From Betaproteobacteria bacterium Ga0077540 (GTDB taxonomy: Bacteria > Pseudomonadota > Gammaproteobacteria > Burkholderiales > Methylophilaceae): a stretch of DNA of 64,000 nucleotides. Numbering within the stretch: the stretch's first letter is position 1; each line of letters starts with the position of its first letter. The position numbers and the translations under genes are program-made. The stretch is taken from positions 278,728-342,727 of the forward strand of contig LNEP01000003.1 of the NCBI GenBank assembly GCA_001464125.1, written 5' to 3'. Positions 18,881 through 27,098 of the stretch are shown here, one piece after another. The notes under the pieces were generated by a model, which saw nothing but the letters and a program-made list of their open reading frames with translations, searched no databases and was not told where the DNA came from.

Positions 18881-19603
18881 CTAGGCTTGACGACGACGCG
18901 CTGCAAAGCCCATCACACCCAGACCAGCCAACAACATGGCATAGCTCTCTGGCTCTGGTACTGCGGCGATGGTGTCACCTGACACGGTCACCATATCAAA
19001 TCGCCATGTGCCGCTAGTGGCATAGCTACTGCCAGCATTGGATGCAGCGTAAGCGGATGTGCCGGGAGCAAATGCGCTGACAATGCGGAAGGCAAAGCTA
19101 GCGTTATTCTCTGCACCGCTAATCGCAGATAAATCCACGGTACGGTTGTTAAACCAAGTATCACCTGCGTTGCCGTCAAACAAGGCAAAGTCGACAAAGT
19201 TGGTGCCATCTATTGAGTACTGAAATTGCTCATAGCGTGAGCTAGTGTTGCTGTGACGTAAATCATAGGACACAGCAATATTTTCAAAGCCCAAGGTGCT
19301 GACATTAAATTGCACACCGTTCAACTTGTTGTTGGTACCTTGTGCAGCATAGGTCAGTGTGCTTAAGCCTGTGTCATCTACAGTCACTGGGTCGGTTGAA
19401 CCACCATTAGAGGTACCACTGGCAAAGGTTTGGGTCACAGAACCTAATGTGCTTAAACTGCCCACACCAACACTGGCAATTAAAGACCCTGTAGTCGTAC
19501 TGGTATCGGCTGGCACAGAGTTAAAATTCCATTGTGTAATGTCTGCCGCTTGTACATTGCCAACTGCCAACATGGCCAATACCCATAACTTGTTGTAACG
19601 CAT
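18881..19603 (-). CDS. PEP-CTERM sorting domain protein
   Basis: A secreted protein of about 240 residues. It has a signal peptide (about 1-19 from the chosen start), a beta-rich central domain beginning ADITQWNFN, and a C-terminal PEP-CTERM signal (VPEPESYA, hydrophobic helix, ARRRQA). Its C-terminal signal is very similar to that of the other PEP-CTERM protein in this operon, while the central domains differ. I chose the ATG at 19603 because GGGAG lies about eight bases upstream; an ATG at 19609 is too close to it. It starts 69 bp after the nuclease gene and ends 28 bp before the nucleotidase gene. Confidence 0.9.
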   Translation of the reverse strand: MRYNKLWVLAMLAVGNVQAADITQWNFNSVPADTSTTTGSLIASVGVGSLSTLGSVTQTFASGTSNGGSTDPVTVDDTGLSTLTYAAQGTNNKLNGVQFNVSTLGFENIAVSYDLRHSNTSSRYEQFQYSIDGTNFVDFALFDGNAGDTWFNNRTVDLSAISGAENNASFAFRIVSAFAPGTSAYAASNAGSSYATSGTWRFDMVTVSGDTIAAVPEPESYAMLLAGLGVMGFAARRRQA

Positions 19604-19672
19604 CTTCATTTCTCCCAAGTAAATTAATTCAGTTCATCGTTTTGTTTCAACATGCAAATCACTTCAATACTG

Positions 19673-22600
19673 CTACCACACAAAATCTCTGCTGACATTC
19701 ACTGCTGACAGCTGCACACCTTGCAATATGGCCAATGTTTTAAACACGCCAGCACCGGCACCATCACCATCAATTTGTAGATGTAAGCGGCCACCGACCA
19801 TGGCTAATCTGGTATATCCATCATTGAATGGATTTGCGCCGGCATAGCCGATGCTATCTAACAAGCCAGCCAAGTTGATTTGATCTATTTGTGGTGTAAA
19901 GTCTGTGATGGTGTCGATGGCATCACGCATATTGTTGAATACAAACAGGTCACTACCCGCACCACCGGTCAAAGTATCGGCGCCTGCACCACCACTCATC
20001 ACATCGTCACCTGGCGTGCCGACTAAAGTATCGCGGCCTTGGCTACCTTGAACTGGTTTTAACAAGCGCAAGCCCACCACCACAGGATCATGGTCAGAGG
20101 AGCGGTATGGCGTTGAGGTATATAAATCTTGTGGTTTAAACTCGGTGTTGTAATCAATCACAAATGGCTCATCCGCGTTGATGTGCCACTCAGTGACACC
20201 CGTTACTTGTCCAGACATGGCAGCGTTTGCAAGTGCGTGGTCTAAATAACCGGACTCGCCATCAAACACGTAGGAATACCCTTGATCGGCATGAAAGCGG
20301 GCAATTTGGTCTGCATAACCGGCACTCAGCAATACCTCTATCGGGTCTTCTTGACCATAAGCGTTCAAATCGCCAATCACTAGCACATCATTGTCAGCCG
20401 CATTTGCTTGCACTGTGCTGATAAAGGTTAATAAGCGTTGCGCTTGAGATATACGTTGGCCGTTATAGCAGCCTTGACCATCACCGCTATCTAAGTTATT
20501 GCCACTCGCATCACCACAGCTTTTAGATTTAAAGTGATTCACCAATACAGAAAACTTCTCGCCATTAGTCGCCATCAGCGTTTGCGCCAATGTTGGGCGA
20601 TTATTGACGCTATCGGTATCAGACAGTCCAGCACCCACCAGACTTAACTTGCCTGGTTTATAAATCATGGCCACTTTGATGGCATCTGTGCCGGTGCCAG
20701 CCACTGGGTCTGGCACGCGTGCATAGGTGCCAAGACCCATCACAGCATTGAGCGCATCCACCAAATTTTGCACTGCAGTCGCACCGTTATTTTGAATCTC
20801 CATCAAACCCACCACATCAGCATTGATTGCAGATAGAGCGGCCACAATTTTGTCGCGCTGACGTACAAACTCAGCCAGATTGTTAGCCCCACGGCAGTTG
20901 CTAGCCGAGTTACTGCTGCCTAATTGACAGCCTTGACCAGTTTGCCCATTGGCCGTGTTGCCATTGGTAAATGTGGTGAAATAATTCAACACGTTAAAGC
21001 TGGCCACCTTGATATTGCCACCCACGCCAGCCGGTATCGCTGTTCTGGCATTTTCGCGGCTAAAGACTGGCGTGACTGTTGGGTGTATCTTGTAATCACG
21101 TGGGCCCGAACTGCTTGCAGTAATCAAGCCATGATCAATCACACCCGTAACGGACTGCGCAATATCGCCAGCACGCAAGGTATTGTCTTGCCCAATAAAC
21201 GGAATTGGATTTGGGTTTTGCGCACTGCTGCCATCATCCAATGTGATGCGGCGACGCGCATTTTCATCCGTCAACAATAATGCCTCGTTAGATGCCGGGC
21301 GATAAATATTGGTAGGCTTTGTCAAGCGACCATTCGCTGCCAACGTAACTTGACCATAACGCCCTTGGAAATAATTTTGCGCCACAGTCATGGGGGAAAC
21401 AATGCGTACCAACATGCCTTCGAAAGCTTCTAAATCGCCTTCGGTCGCTTCTGGTAGGCTAATATCCAAAGGCAATACAGCTTGGTTGCTCGCCAGCACT
21501 TGAATATTGCTTGGGCTCACCAGCTGCGTCACAGTATTAAACTCTGTCACATTGCCGGTTAAACGGATTTTTTGTCCCTCAGCAACAGTGGGTGCACTAC
21601 CAACAAACACAAATACACCATCTGAAGTTTGCGGGTTAGCATCGCCTGTTTCATCTTGAATATAAAAGCCATTTAACCCAGGGAATACTGCCGTTACCAC
21701 ACCCTCTGTAGTGACCGTTGTGCCATTTAAAGGGCTCACAGATGCGGTGCCTAGCGCGCCGCCTTGAATATCATAAATACGCGTAACACCGGCAGCCGCC
21801 TGCACCGTCACATTCACTGTGCAACTGGCAGATTGGGCATCGTCATTGCTAAAACTGACTTGCACAGGATAAGTGCCTGCAGCCAAGGTGCCATCTGTGC
21901 TCAGCGTAACGCTAGCACTGGTGCCTTCTTGTGTGGCAGCTACAAAGTTGCTTAAGGTAATCCCATTCACCAGCCCAGAAACTGCCATTACGTTATTCAC
22001 CACGCTGTCTGCATCTGTGGCAGTCAGTTGCACCTCACCGGCTTGACCAATATTCGCTGTCAACGCTTGACAGCCAAGTAAGATAGGCTGATTAGCTGGG
22101 CTTCCACACACCTGCAATGCAGATGCAGTATTTCTTGGTGCTGGCACACCCGTGACAAAATCTGTGCTGTTATTGTTAGTGTCCGTACAACCGTTACCAG
22201 AACGCAGTAATGCAGTGCTTGTGGTAAGTGCTGGTGCTGCTTGGGTTTCAAAATAATTCGCCGAGCCATACCCAACCAAATCCACAATTTGTGCTTGCTG
22301 CACAGCATTACACGCTGTAGAACCACCGTTGCAGGCAAGCCCGCTACTGTTATTCACTAACACCACCTTGCCAGATGCGCCACTCAAATTAGTGGTACCG
22401 GTCTGATTTTCACCGGTCAGTGCCGTGCCACTGGTTGCTGTTGCCAACGCCACCAAATAATATTGCCCAGGTTGCAATACACCATTTAACACAGTCACAC
22501 CATTGCCAGAAAACAAACCTGTACCGCTAGCGCTGGAGTACTGAATGGACCAACCTGAAATATCTACTGGTTGCGTAGACGCATTAAACAATTCAACATA

Positions 22601-22747
22601 ATCACGGTTAAAGCTCGCGCCATTACCGCCATACACCTGACTAATCACCACCCCTTGTGTGGAGGCATGGCTTAAGCCTGCAAGCACGCATAAACTGAGA
22701 AACACAACAACTTGGTATATAGGCAGTAATGGATTTTTCACAATCAT
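19673..22747 (-). CDS. ExeM/NucH-family extracellular nuclease with lamin-tail domain and RTX C-terminal module
   Basis: It is predicted to digest extracellular DNA. Order of parts in 1024 residues: signal peptide (about 1-28), lamin-tail domain (30-200, with VISQVYGGNG and YVELFN), Ig-like and OB-like regions (220-560), endonuclease/exonuclease/phosphatase domain (about 570-890, with MEIQNNG, GDLNAYGQED and SSDHDPV as catalytic blocks), and an RTX tail (about 895-1024, with GGAGADTLTGGAGSD). The RTX tail matches that of the 5'-nucleotidase. A GTG start at 22741 fits the GAGAG motif better than the ATG at 22747; both give a good signal peptide. First gene of a four-gene operon. Confidence 0.93.
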   Translation of the reverse strand: MIVKNPLLPIYQVVVFLSLCVLAGLSHASTQGVVISQVYGGNGASFNRDYVELFNASTQPVDISGWSIQYSSASGTGLFSGNGVTVLNGVLQPGQYYLVALATATSGTALTGENQTGTTNLSGASGKVVLVNNSSGLACNGGSTACNAVQQAQIVDLVGYGSANYFETQAAPALTTSTALLRSGNGCTDTNNNSTDFVTGVPAPRNTASALQVCGSPANQPILLGCQALTANIGQAGEVQLTATDADSVVNNVMAVSGLVNGITLSNFVAATQEGTSASVTLSTDGTLAAGTYPVQVSFSNDDAQSASCTVNVTVQAAAGVTRIYDIQGGALGTASVSPLNGTTVTTEGVVTAVFPGLNGFYIQDETGDANPQTSDGVFVFVGSAPTVAEGQKIRLTGNVTEFNTVTQLVSPSNIQVLASNQAVLPLDISLPEATEGDLEAFEGMLVRIVSPMTVAQNYFQGRYGQVTLAANGRLTKPTNIYRPASNEALLLTDENARRRITLDDGSSAQNPNPIPFIGQDNTLRAGDIAQSVTGVIDHGLITASSSGPRDYKIHPTVTPVFSRENARTAIPAGVGGNIKVASFNVLNYFTTFTNGNTANGQTGQGCQLGSSNSASNCRGANNLAEFVRQRDKIVAALSAINADVVGLMEIQNNGATAVQNLVDALNAVMGLGTYARVPDPVAGTGTDAIKVAMIYKPGKLSLVGAGLSDTDSVNNRPTLAQTLMATNGEKFSVLVNHFKSKSCGDASGNNLDSGDGQGCYNGQRISQAQRLLTFISTVQANAADNDVLVIGDLNAYGQEDPIEVLLSAGYADQIARFHADQGYSYVFDGESGYLDHALANAAMSGQVTGVTEWHINADEPFVIDYNTEFKPQDLYTSTPYRSSDHDPVVVGLRLLKPVQGSQGRDTLVGTPGDDVMSGGAGADTLTGGAGSDLFVFNNMRDAIDTITDFTPQIDQINLAGLLDSIGYAGANPFNDGYTRLAMVGGRLHLQIDGDGAGAGVFKTLAILQGVQLSAVNVSRDFVW

Positions 22748-23128
22748 CTCTCAACTAAAATTAAATAGGCCAGCGCACAGTCTTTGTGACTTGCACACTG
22801 TAGCAATTAAAAAGTTGTGAAAAATTAAGAGTGTCGCAAAAACGCTAGTCACTACGGACTAGCAAAAGCCACCGCAAAGGATGACAAAGTGAAGATAGCG
22901 TGACGAAGGATGGTATAGCGGACTAGTAGTTTTACATGTAAATAATTTGTACGTGAATAAAACCAATGAGTTAGCGCTGATGCGCTAGTTTGAATTGCAA
23001 AATACTTTGCCGAAAAGTTAGCGCGCTCATTGACGTGCAAGATGGGCGTTATGAACAAACTTGGATTGTATGCCTACAGCGAGCGTTTATGAATGTCTCG
23101 TATCGTAATCATTCACATGCGCAAATAC
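22748..23128. other. Intergenic region with inverted repeats, no gene supported
   Basis: The 381 bases separate the nuclease gene from a methyltransferase gene ending at 23129, both on the minus strand, and must hold the nuclease promoter. I see a perfect inverted repeat GCTAGTC/GACTAGC at 22844-22863. A second, spaced pair is CAATGAG at 22964-22970 and CTCATTG at 23026-23032, with related ACGT-containing sequence outside each arm. A short open frame (22852-23058) has no start signal and looks like chance. It may be remains of a small repeat element. Confidence 0.4.
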
Positions 23129-23962
23129 TTATTCTGCCACACCTATACCAAAACGATGCTGTAATGCATTTAGGTTCAACATATCCAGTATTTCTTGCAG
23201 TCGCTTTTGCGCTGCCCGCTTGGGTTGGCCTGTGAATTTAGCAATAATCAACTCGTTTTTCATAGAATGCTCCCAGCCTACCAATTCGGTCACCGTCACT
23301 TGATAGCCATGCGCCTCTAACTGCAAGCATCGCAGCACATTGGTAATATGGCTGCCAAATTCTCGGGTATGGATAGGATGACGCCACAGTTCACTCAAAC
23401 CAGTTTTGCTTAAGCTTTCTGCTTTGAGCTGCCGCATCACCTCGGCTACCTCTGCCTGACAGCAAGGCACCAACACCATATACTGCGCTTGTTTATTCAA
23501 TCCAAACTGAATCGCATCGTCGGTGGCTGTATTGCAGGCATGTAAGGCCGTGACAATTTGCACTTGCTCAGGAATCAAGGTAGAGGTCATGGAATCCGCC
23601 ACACTCAAATGATGAAAATCCATTCTAGAGAAGCCGCAAGTCTGCGCTAGCGCTTTGGACTTTTCGACCAAATCAGCGCGGGTTTCAACCCCCACCACCT
23701 GACCTGCTGCTTGCTGCTTAAGCAGCAAATCATACAAAATAAAGCCTAAATAAGATTTACCAGCACCATGGTCCACCACAGTCGGGTTAGGCGTTTTACT
23801 CAGCACATCGTCAAGCAAAGGTTCTATAAAATTAACCAGGTGATACACCTGCTTGAGCTTACGGCGGCTGTCTTGATTAAGCTTGCCATCGCGGGTCAAG
23901 ATATGCAAAGCCTTCAGTAGCTCTATGGATTGGTGCGGTTTGATTTCGGCAGGCATCGTCAT
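23129..23962 (-). CDS. Class I SAM-dependent methyltransferase (Methyltransf_32-like)
   Basis: A cytoplasmic methyltransferase-fold protein of 277 residues. The SAM-binding motif DHGAGKSYLGF lies near residue 65. The block TALHACNTATDDA near 138 and the following VPCCQAE near 160 are typical of the family that includes Trm13- and METTL25-related proteins in eukaryotes. In bacteria the substrate is not known; an RNA target is possible by analogy only. Two ATGs at 23962 and 23956 both fit. It stands alone between the nuclease operon and a divergent repeat-protein gene. Confidence 0.8.
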   Translation of the reverse strand: MTMPAEIKPHQSIELLKALHILTRDGKLNQDSRRKLKQVYHLVNFIEPLLDDVLSKTPNPTVVDHGAGKSYLGFILYDLLLKQQAAGQVVGVETRADLVEKSKALAQTCGFSRMDFHHLSVADSMTSTLIPEQVQIVTALHACNTATDDAIQFGLNKQAQYMVLVPCCQAEVAEVMRQLKAESLSKTGLSELWRHPIHTREFGSHITNVLRCLQLEAHGYQVTVTELVGWEHSMKNELIIAKFTGQPKRAAQKRLQEILDMLNLNALQHRFGIGVAE

Positions 23963-24099
23963 AACCGTATTTTATCGTGCATTGTCCTGGCCGCCCAAAA
24001 ATATTAACGAGGCTGTCGTCTTAGCACCGCGTTCCGCGTTTTGATGAGTAAGGGCGGCAATATTTTCCCGAACTAATAACAATCGATGGGAGTAATAAC

Positions 24100-24540
24100 A
24101 TGAATAAAACTTTGATAATCGTAGCTATCAGCTGTATGTTCACTGCATCAGCATATGCTGATGATGAAAAACCTGCTGTGGATTTAGACAAACGTGGTGA
24201 CCGCATTGAACAACGTCTGGATAATCGCGGCGATCGTGTTGAAAACCGCTTGGATAACAAAGGTGAACGCATCGAGAACCGTTTGGACAACAAGGGTGAC
24301 CGTATTGATAACCGCCTAGACAACAAAGCCGACAGAGCCGAAGCCAACGGTCACGAAAACCGTGCTGACCATTTAAGAAACAAAGGTGACCGTATCGACC
24401 AACGTCTAGACAATAAAGGTGATCGCATTGATAACCGTTTAGATGAACGTGGCGATAGAATTGACAACCGCTTAGATAATAAAGGTGAGCGCATTAATAG
24501 TAGGTTAGATAGACGCGAAGACCGTCGTAAAAATCGCTAA
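24100..24540 (+). CDS. Secreted protein built of 11-residue charged repeats
   Basis: I know no function. A signal peptide (1-20, ending ASAYA) is followed by a mature part made almost wholly of an 11-residue repeat with consensus NKGDRIDNRLD. There are four units (31-74), a 19-residue interruption (NKADRAEANGHENRADHLR), four more units (94-137), and a basic tail rich in Arg. The spacing suggests a long amphipathic helix of hendecad type, acidic and basic residues balanced. GGGAG seven bases before the ATG supports the start. It precedes an ECF sigma gene by 62 bp and may belong to the same regulon. A lower-confidence alternative is a metal- or stress-related periplasmic protein like the DUF3106 protein downstream. 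Confidence 0.82.
   Translation: MNKTLIIVAISCMFTASAYADDEKPAVDLDKRGDRIEQRLDNRGDRVENRLDNKGERIENRLDNKGDRIDNRLDNKADRAEANGHENRADHLRNKGDRIDQRLDNKGDRIDNRLDERGDRIDNRLDNKGERINSRLDRREDRRKNR
24190..24537 (+). repeat. 33-bp tandem coding repeats (11-residue unit)
   Basis: Eight near-perfect 33-bp units in two blocks of four encode the consensus NKGDRIDNRLD. DNA-level identity varies between units (for example GGTGACCGTATTGATAACCG against GGCGATAGAATTGACAACCG), so the protein pattern is conserved more than the DNA. Unit number could vary between strains by slippage. Confidence 0.85.
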
Positions 24541-24602
24541 TCAGGTTGTGTTTGATTTAAAATACAAGCATGACAGATATCTGCGTGAATCAGAAGTAAA
24601 CA

Positions 24603-25127
24603 ATGGAAGCGTTTTTAGCGGAAATTGAGCGTCGTGCTTTTCGAATTGCACAATTGGCCACAGGCAATCGCGATGATGCCTTGGACATTGTGCAAGACGC
24701 CATGATTAAGCTGGTACAAAAATACAGCGACCAACCAGCAGCCTCATGGAAACCGTTGTTTTATACTATATTAGAATCACGGATTATGGACTTTCATCGT
24801 CGCCAAAGCGTGCGTAACCGCTTTAGAAGTTGGCTAAATCAGCCCTCTGACGAGGAAGACAGTGAAGACTTACTTGAACAGCAACCTGCAGAGATATCAA
24901 GCTTTCCAGATATTCAACTGCAGGATGCCGAGTTTGTAGAACATTTGAATGGTGCATTAAGCGAACTGCCATTGCGCCAACAACAAGTGTTTTTACTACG
25001 TATTTGGGAAGGGTTAGACATTAGTGATACGGCTAAAGCTATGCAATGCTCGGAAAGTAGTGTCAAAACCCATTATTCACGCGCATTAGAAAAGTTACGG
25101 ACTGCATTAAAGGATTTTCAACCATGA
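24603..25127 (+). CDS. ECF-type RNA polymerase sigma factor
   Basis: A sigma-70 family factor of 174 residues that should direct RNA polymerase to a small regulon. Region 2 (about 10-75) contains DDALDIVQDAMIKLV and the DNA-melting stretch ending in MDFHRR. Region 4 (about 120-170) has LPLRQQQVFLLRIWEGL and the helix-turn-helix SESSVKTHYSRALEKLR. The linker (80-115) is unusually acidic. It overlaps the next gene by 4 bp, which indicates translational coupling with the DUF3619-type protein, the likely anti-sigma partner. Confidence 0.92.
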   Translation: MEAFLAEIERRAFRIAQLATGNRDDALDIVQDAMIKLVQKYSDQPAASWKPLFYTILESRIMDFHRRQSVRNRFRSWLNQPSDEEDSEDLLEQQPAEISSFPDIQLQDAEFVEHLNGALSELPLRQQQVFLLRIWEGLDISDTAKAMQCSESSVKTHYSRALEKLRTALKDFQP

Positions 25128-25537
25128 CTATTGATGAAAAAACATTTACCGACCGCATTCATGCCGGGCTGACAGCCTCGACCAATGAGATTGATGCCGA
25201 GACTCAACAGCGTCTATACACCATTCGCCGCAAAGCTTTGCAGCAAAAACCACAACAGACTTGGCTGCAAAAGCTGCTGCAGAACAATATGGTTTGGGCG
25301 CCAGTGGCTGGCGTTGCGTTTTGTAGTGTAATGGCCATTATGTTTATTTTACCGGCGCAACAAGCCTCAAGCCCTGCTGCTATCTCTGGTGAATACACGG
25401 CAATGTTTGAAGTGGTAGAAAGCCCGGAAGACCTTGATACGATCACTGATCCGGATTTCTATTTGTGGCTGGATGAAACAAAGCCTAGCCAGAACAAACT
25501 AAACTCTATGAATGATGTAAACGCATACACCGCCTAA
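25124..25537 (+). CDS. DUF3619-like membrane protein, probable anti-sigma factor
   Basis: A 137-residue protein with a cytoplasmic N-terminal half (1-60), one membrane helix (about 63-82, WAPVAGVAFCSVMAIMFIL) and a short acidic periplasmic C-terminus. This is the shape of an ECF anti-sigma factor, but it lacks the zinc-binding HxxxCxxC motif of the ZAS class. DUF3619 proteins usually sit between an ECF sigma gene and a DUF3106 gene in betaproteobacteria, as here. The start overlaps the sigma gene by 4 bp. The anti-sigma role is inferred from position and topology. Confidence 0.8.
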   Translation: MTIDEKTFTDRIHAGLTASTNEIDAETQQRLYTIRRKALQQKPQQTWLQKLLQNNMVWAPVAGVAFCSVMAIMFILPAQQASSPAAISGEYTAMFEVVESPEDLDTITDPDFYLWLDETKPSQNKLNSMNDVNAYTA

Positions 25538-25656
25538 TGTTAATCAGCTTGTGTATGCAATTTAAAAGTATGCTATTGCATACAGTAATACAAAAAGCGC
25601 CCACCTTAAGAGGCGTACTGCACTATGGCAATGAAGGAAAAAACAAGGGAAATACC

Positions 25657-26124
25657 ATGCAGCTTTACTCTGTACCTCACAGGCGCCTAAAGTCTGTCTT
25701 TAGTGTGTCGCTATTCGTAATATTTACACAGTGTTACACACTAGCGCATGCAGATGGTGTTGATTGGGAAAGTCTATCGCCTCAACAACAAGAAACGCTC
25801 GCCCCGATGCGTGATAATTGGCGTGACCTGCCGCCCAATCGCCAAGAGCGCTTGCGCAAAGGCGCCGAACGCTGGAACAGCCTACCACCAGAACAGCGCA
25901 ACCGCTTACAGGACAGAATGCACCGCTACGACAATTTAAGCCCAGATGAAAAAGGTCGCATTAAAGAACGGATGCGCGAGTATAGACAATTGCCACCGGA
26001 AGAACGTAACGAACTGCGCGAACGCTGGAGAGATGTACCGCCTGAGCAAAAAGAGAGAATTCGTGAGCGCTATGAGCGTTCGAATCCTGAGGAAAGATCT
26101 CAACGCAGGCGCAAGGAACATTAG
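25657..26124 (+). CDS. DUF3106 domain secreted protein
   Basis: A secreted protein with a signal peptide (about 1-31, ending AHA) and a strongly charged, helical mature domain. It repeats a pattern of LPPEERNxLRERW type: LSPQQQE, LPPNRQERLRK, LPPEQRNRLQD, LSPDEKGRIKE, LPPEERNELRE, VPPEQKERIRE, giving about seven short repeats of roughly 17 residues. The function of DUF3106 is unknown; the family accompanies ECF sigma and DUF3619 genes. I chose the ATG at 25657 because AAGGGA lies upstream and it opens the signal peptide; the longer reading frame from 25537 has no such support. A terminator follows at 26239. Confidence 0.85.
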   Translation: MQLYSVPHRRLKSVFSVSLFVIFTQCYTLAHADGVDWESLSPQQQETLAPMRDNWRDLPPNRQERLRKGAERWNSLPPEQRNRLQDRMHRYDNLSPDEKGRIKERMREYRQLPPEERNELRERWRDVPPEQKERIRERYERSNPEERSQRRRKEH

Positions 26125-26238
26125 GTGAAATCTTAGATTACTATTGACCCTATCAAACCAGATGCCTAGCCAGATTCATGCGAAATATGTGATGGCTAAA
26201 CACCTTAACATTTAGCACACAAGCCATAACACAACATT

Positions 26239-26277
26239 AGCCCACTGCAGCATCAGCAACACAGTGGGCTTGTTATT
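26239..26277 (+). terminator. Terminator after the ECF sigma/DUF3619/DUF3106 operon
   Basis: AGCCCACTG at 26239-26247 pairs perfectly with CAGTGGGCT at 26262-26270 across a 14-base loop, followed by TGTTATT. It lies 115 bp after the DUF3106 stop and before the convergent lipoprotein gene. The long loop and broken T run lower the confidence. Confidence 0.7.
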
Positions 26278-26315
26278 AAACTACCTGATAATCGATATTC
26301 AGTCGGATGACTTAA

Positions 26316-26732
26316 CTACAAAGAGTAAAAGTATAGAGTCTCTACTTTTTTCGAATCCACTGAAATATCACACTTATCAGCGCTCACCCCCTTATTGGCC
26401 TGCACTGCTTCAGCTACTATGCCAAACACACCTTTGTTTGAGCTAAGTACAGAGCCAAAATAACAATGTGCCGATATCGATATATTTTTATATTTGCTCT
26501 GAAAGTTTCTGGTGGGGGTAAATGGAGGAAATGATCCTTTCATGATTGAATCATCATTCACCGTAATCGTTAGCTGATTCTTGTCAGGATAAAATATTCC
26601 ACCAAACACCAATTCCTGTCCTGGAGCATTATAGGTTTTTTTATTTGCAATTTGCGGTGGTGTTGAAGCACAGGCTGATACCAATGTAGCTGCGACCAAG
26701 ACCGCTAAAGTAGATTTTTTTAGATTGATCAT
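26316..26732 (-). CDS. Small lipoprotein of unknown function
   Basis: I do not recognise a family. From the ATG at 26732 the protein has a lipoprotein signal peptide ending in a lipobox LVSAC near residue 21, so it should be anchored to a membrane by its modified Cys. The mature part of about 117 residues is rich in Ser, Asn and Lys and predicted to be beta-rich, with two further Cys residues (AHCYFGS and DKCDIS) that may form a disulfide. The frame stays open 26 codons further upstream, but the extra residues do not look like a signal peptide. It is a single-gene unit. Confidence 0.75.
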   Translation of the reverse strand: MINLKKSTLAVLVAATLVSACASTPPQIANKKTYNAPGQELVFGGIFYPDKNQLTITVNDDSIMKGSFPPFTPTRNFQSKYKNISISAHCYFGSVLSSNKGVFGIVAEAVQANKGVSADKCDISVDSKKVETLYFYSL

Positions 26733-27098
26733 ATTTTTTCTTAGTATTAAGGTTTGAAGATTGATTAATAGTAGACTTAGGCCGCTCCGCCAAGTCCAAT
26801 TGCGCATCAAGTTTGAACTGCGTATCTAGAAGCTCAAAATAATATACACAAGTATAACTATATACTGATGTATACATAATTTATGCATATTGAATCATCC
26901 CTAATATGCGCATGCGCCTGCTCAAGCACTAGATGAAAAAAAGAAGCCTTGCCAAAAGCTGATGAGTGTCATTCACAACAAGGTAGTGAGCAAGTTGACT
27001 TAATTCTTTAGATAAACCATCTCAATGCTAAAATGCTCACAACTTTGCAAACTGTGCATTTCACATTTCAACTACTTTTAACGTATTAGGAGCATTTA
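26733..27098. other. Intergenic region between divergent genes
   Basis: The 366 A+T-rich bases separate the lipoprotein gene (minus) from ylqF (plus) and should contain both promoters. I can see no gene, strong hairpin or convincing paired -35/-10 boxes. The ylqF ribosome-binding site AGGAG lies at its right end. Confidence 0.4.

Noticed and set aside
22748..22850. Possible PhoB box upstream of the nuclease gene
   Set aside because: CTGTG- and GTCAC-like pieces occur, but not two half-sites with the 11-bp spacing of a pho box.
22852..23058. A 68-codon open frame on the minus strand in the large intergenic gap
   Set aside because: No ribosome-binding site and no recognisable protein features; it overlaps the inverted repeats and looks like a chance frame.
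24190..24537. Regular DNA repeats that could suggest a CRISPR array
   Set aside because: The 33-bp units are contiguous, without unique spacers, and encode one open 11-residue protein pattern.
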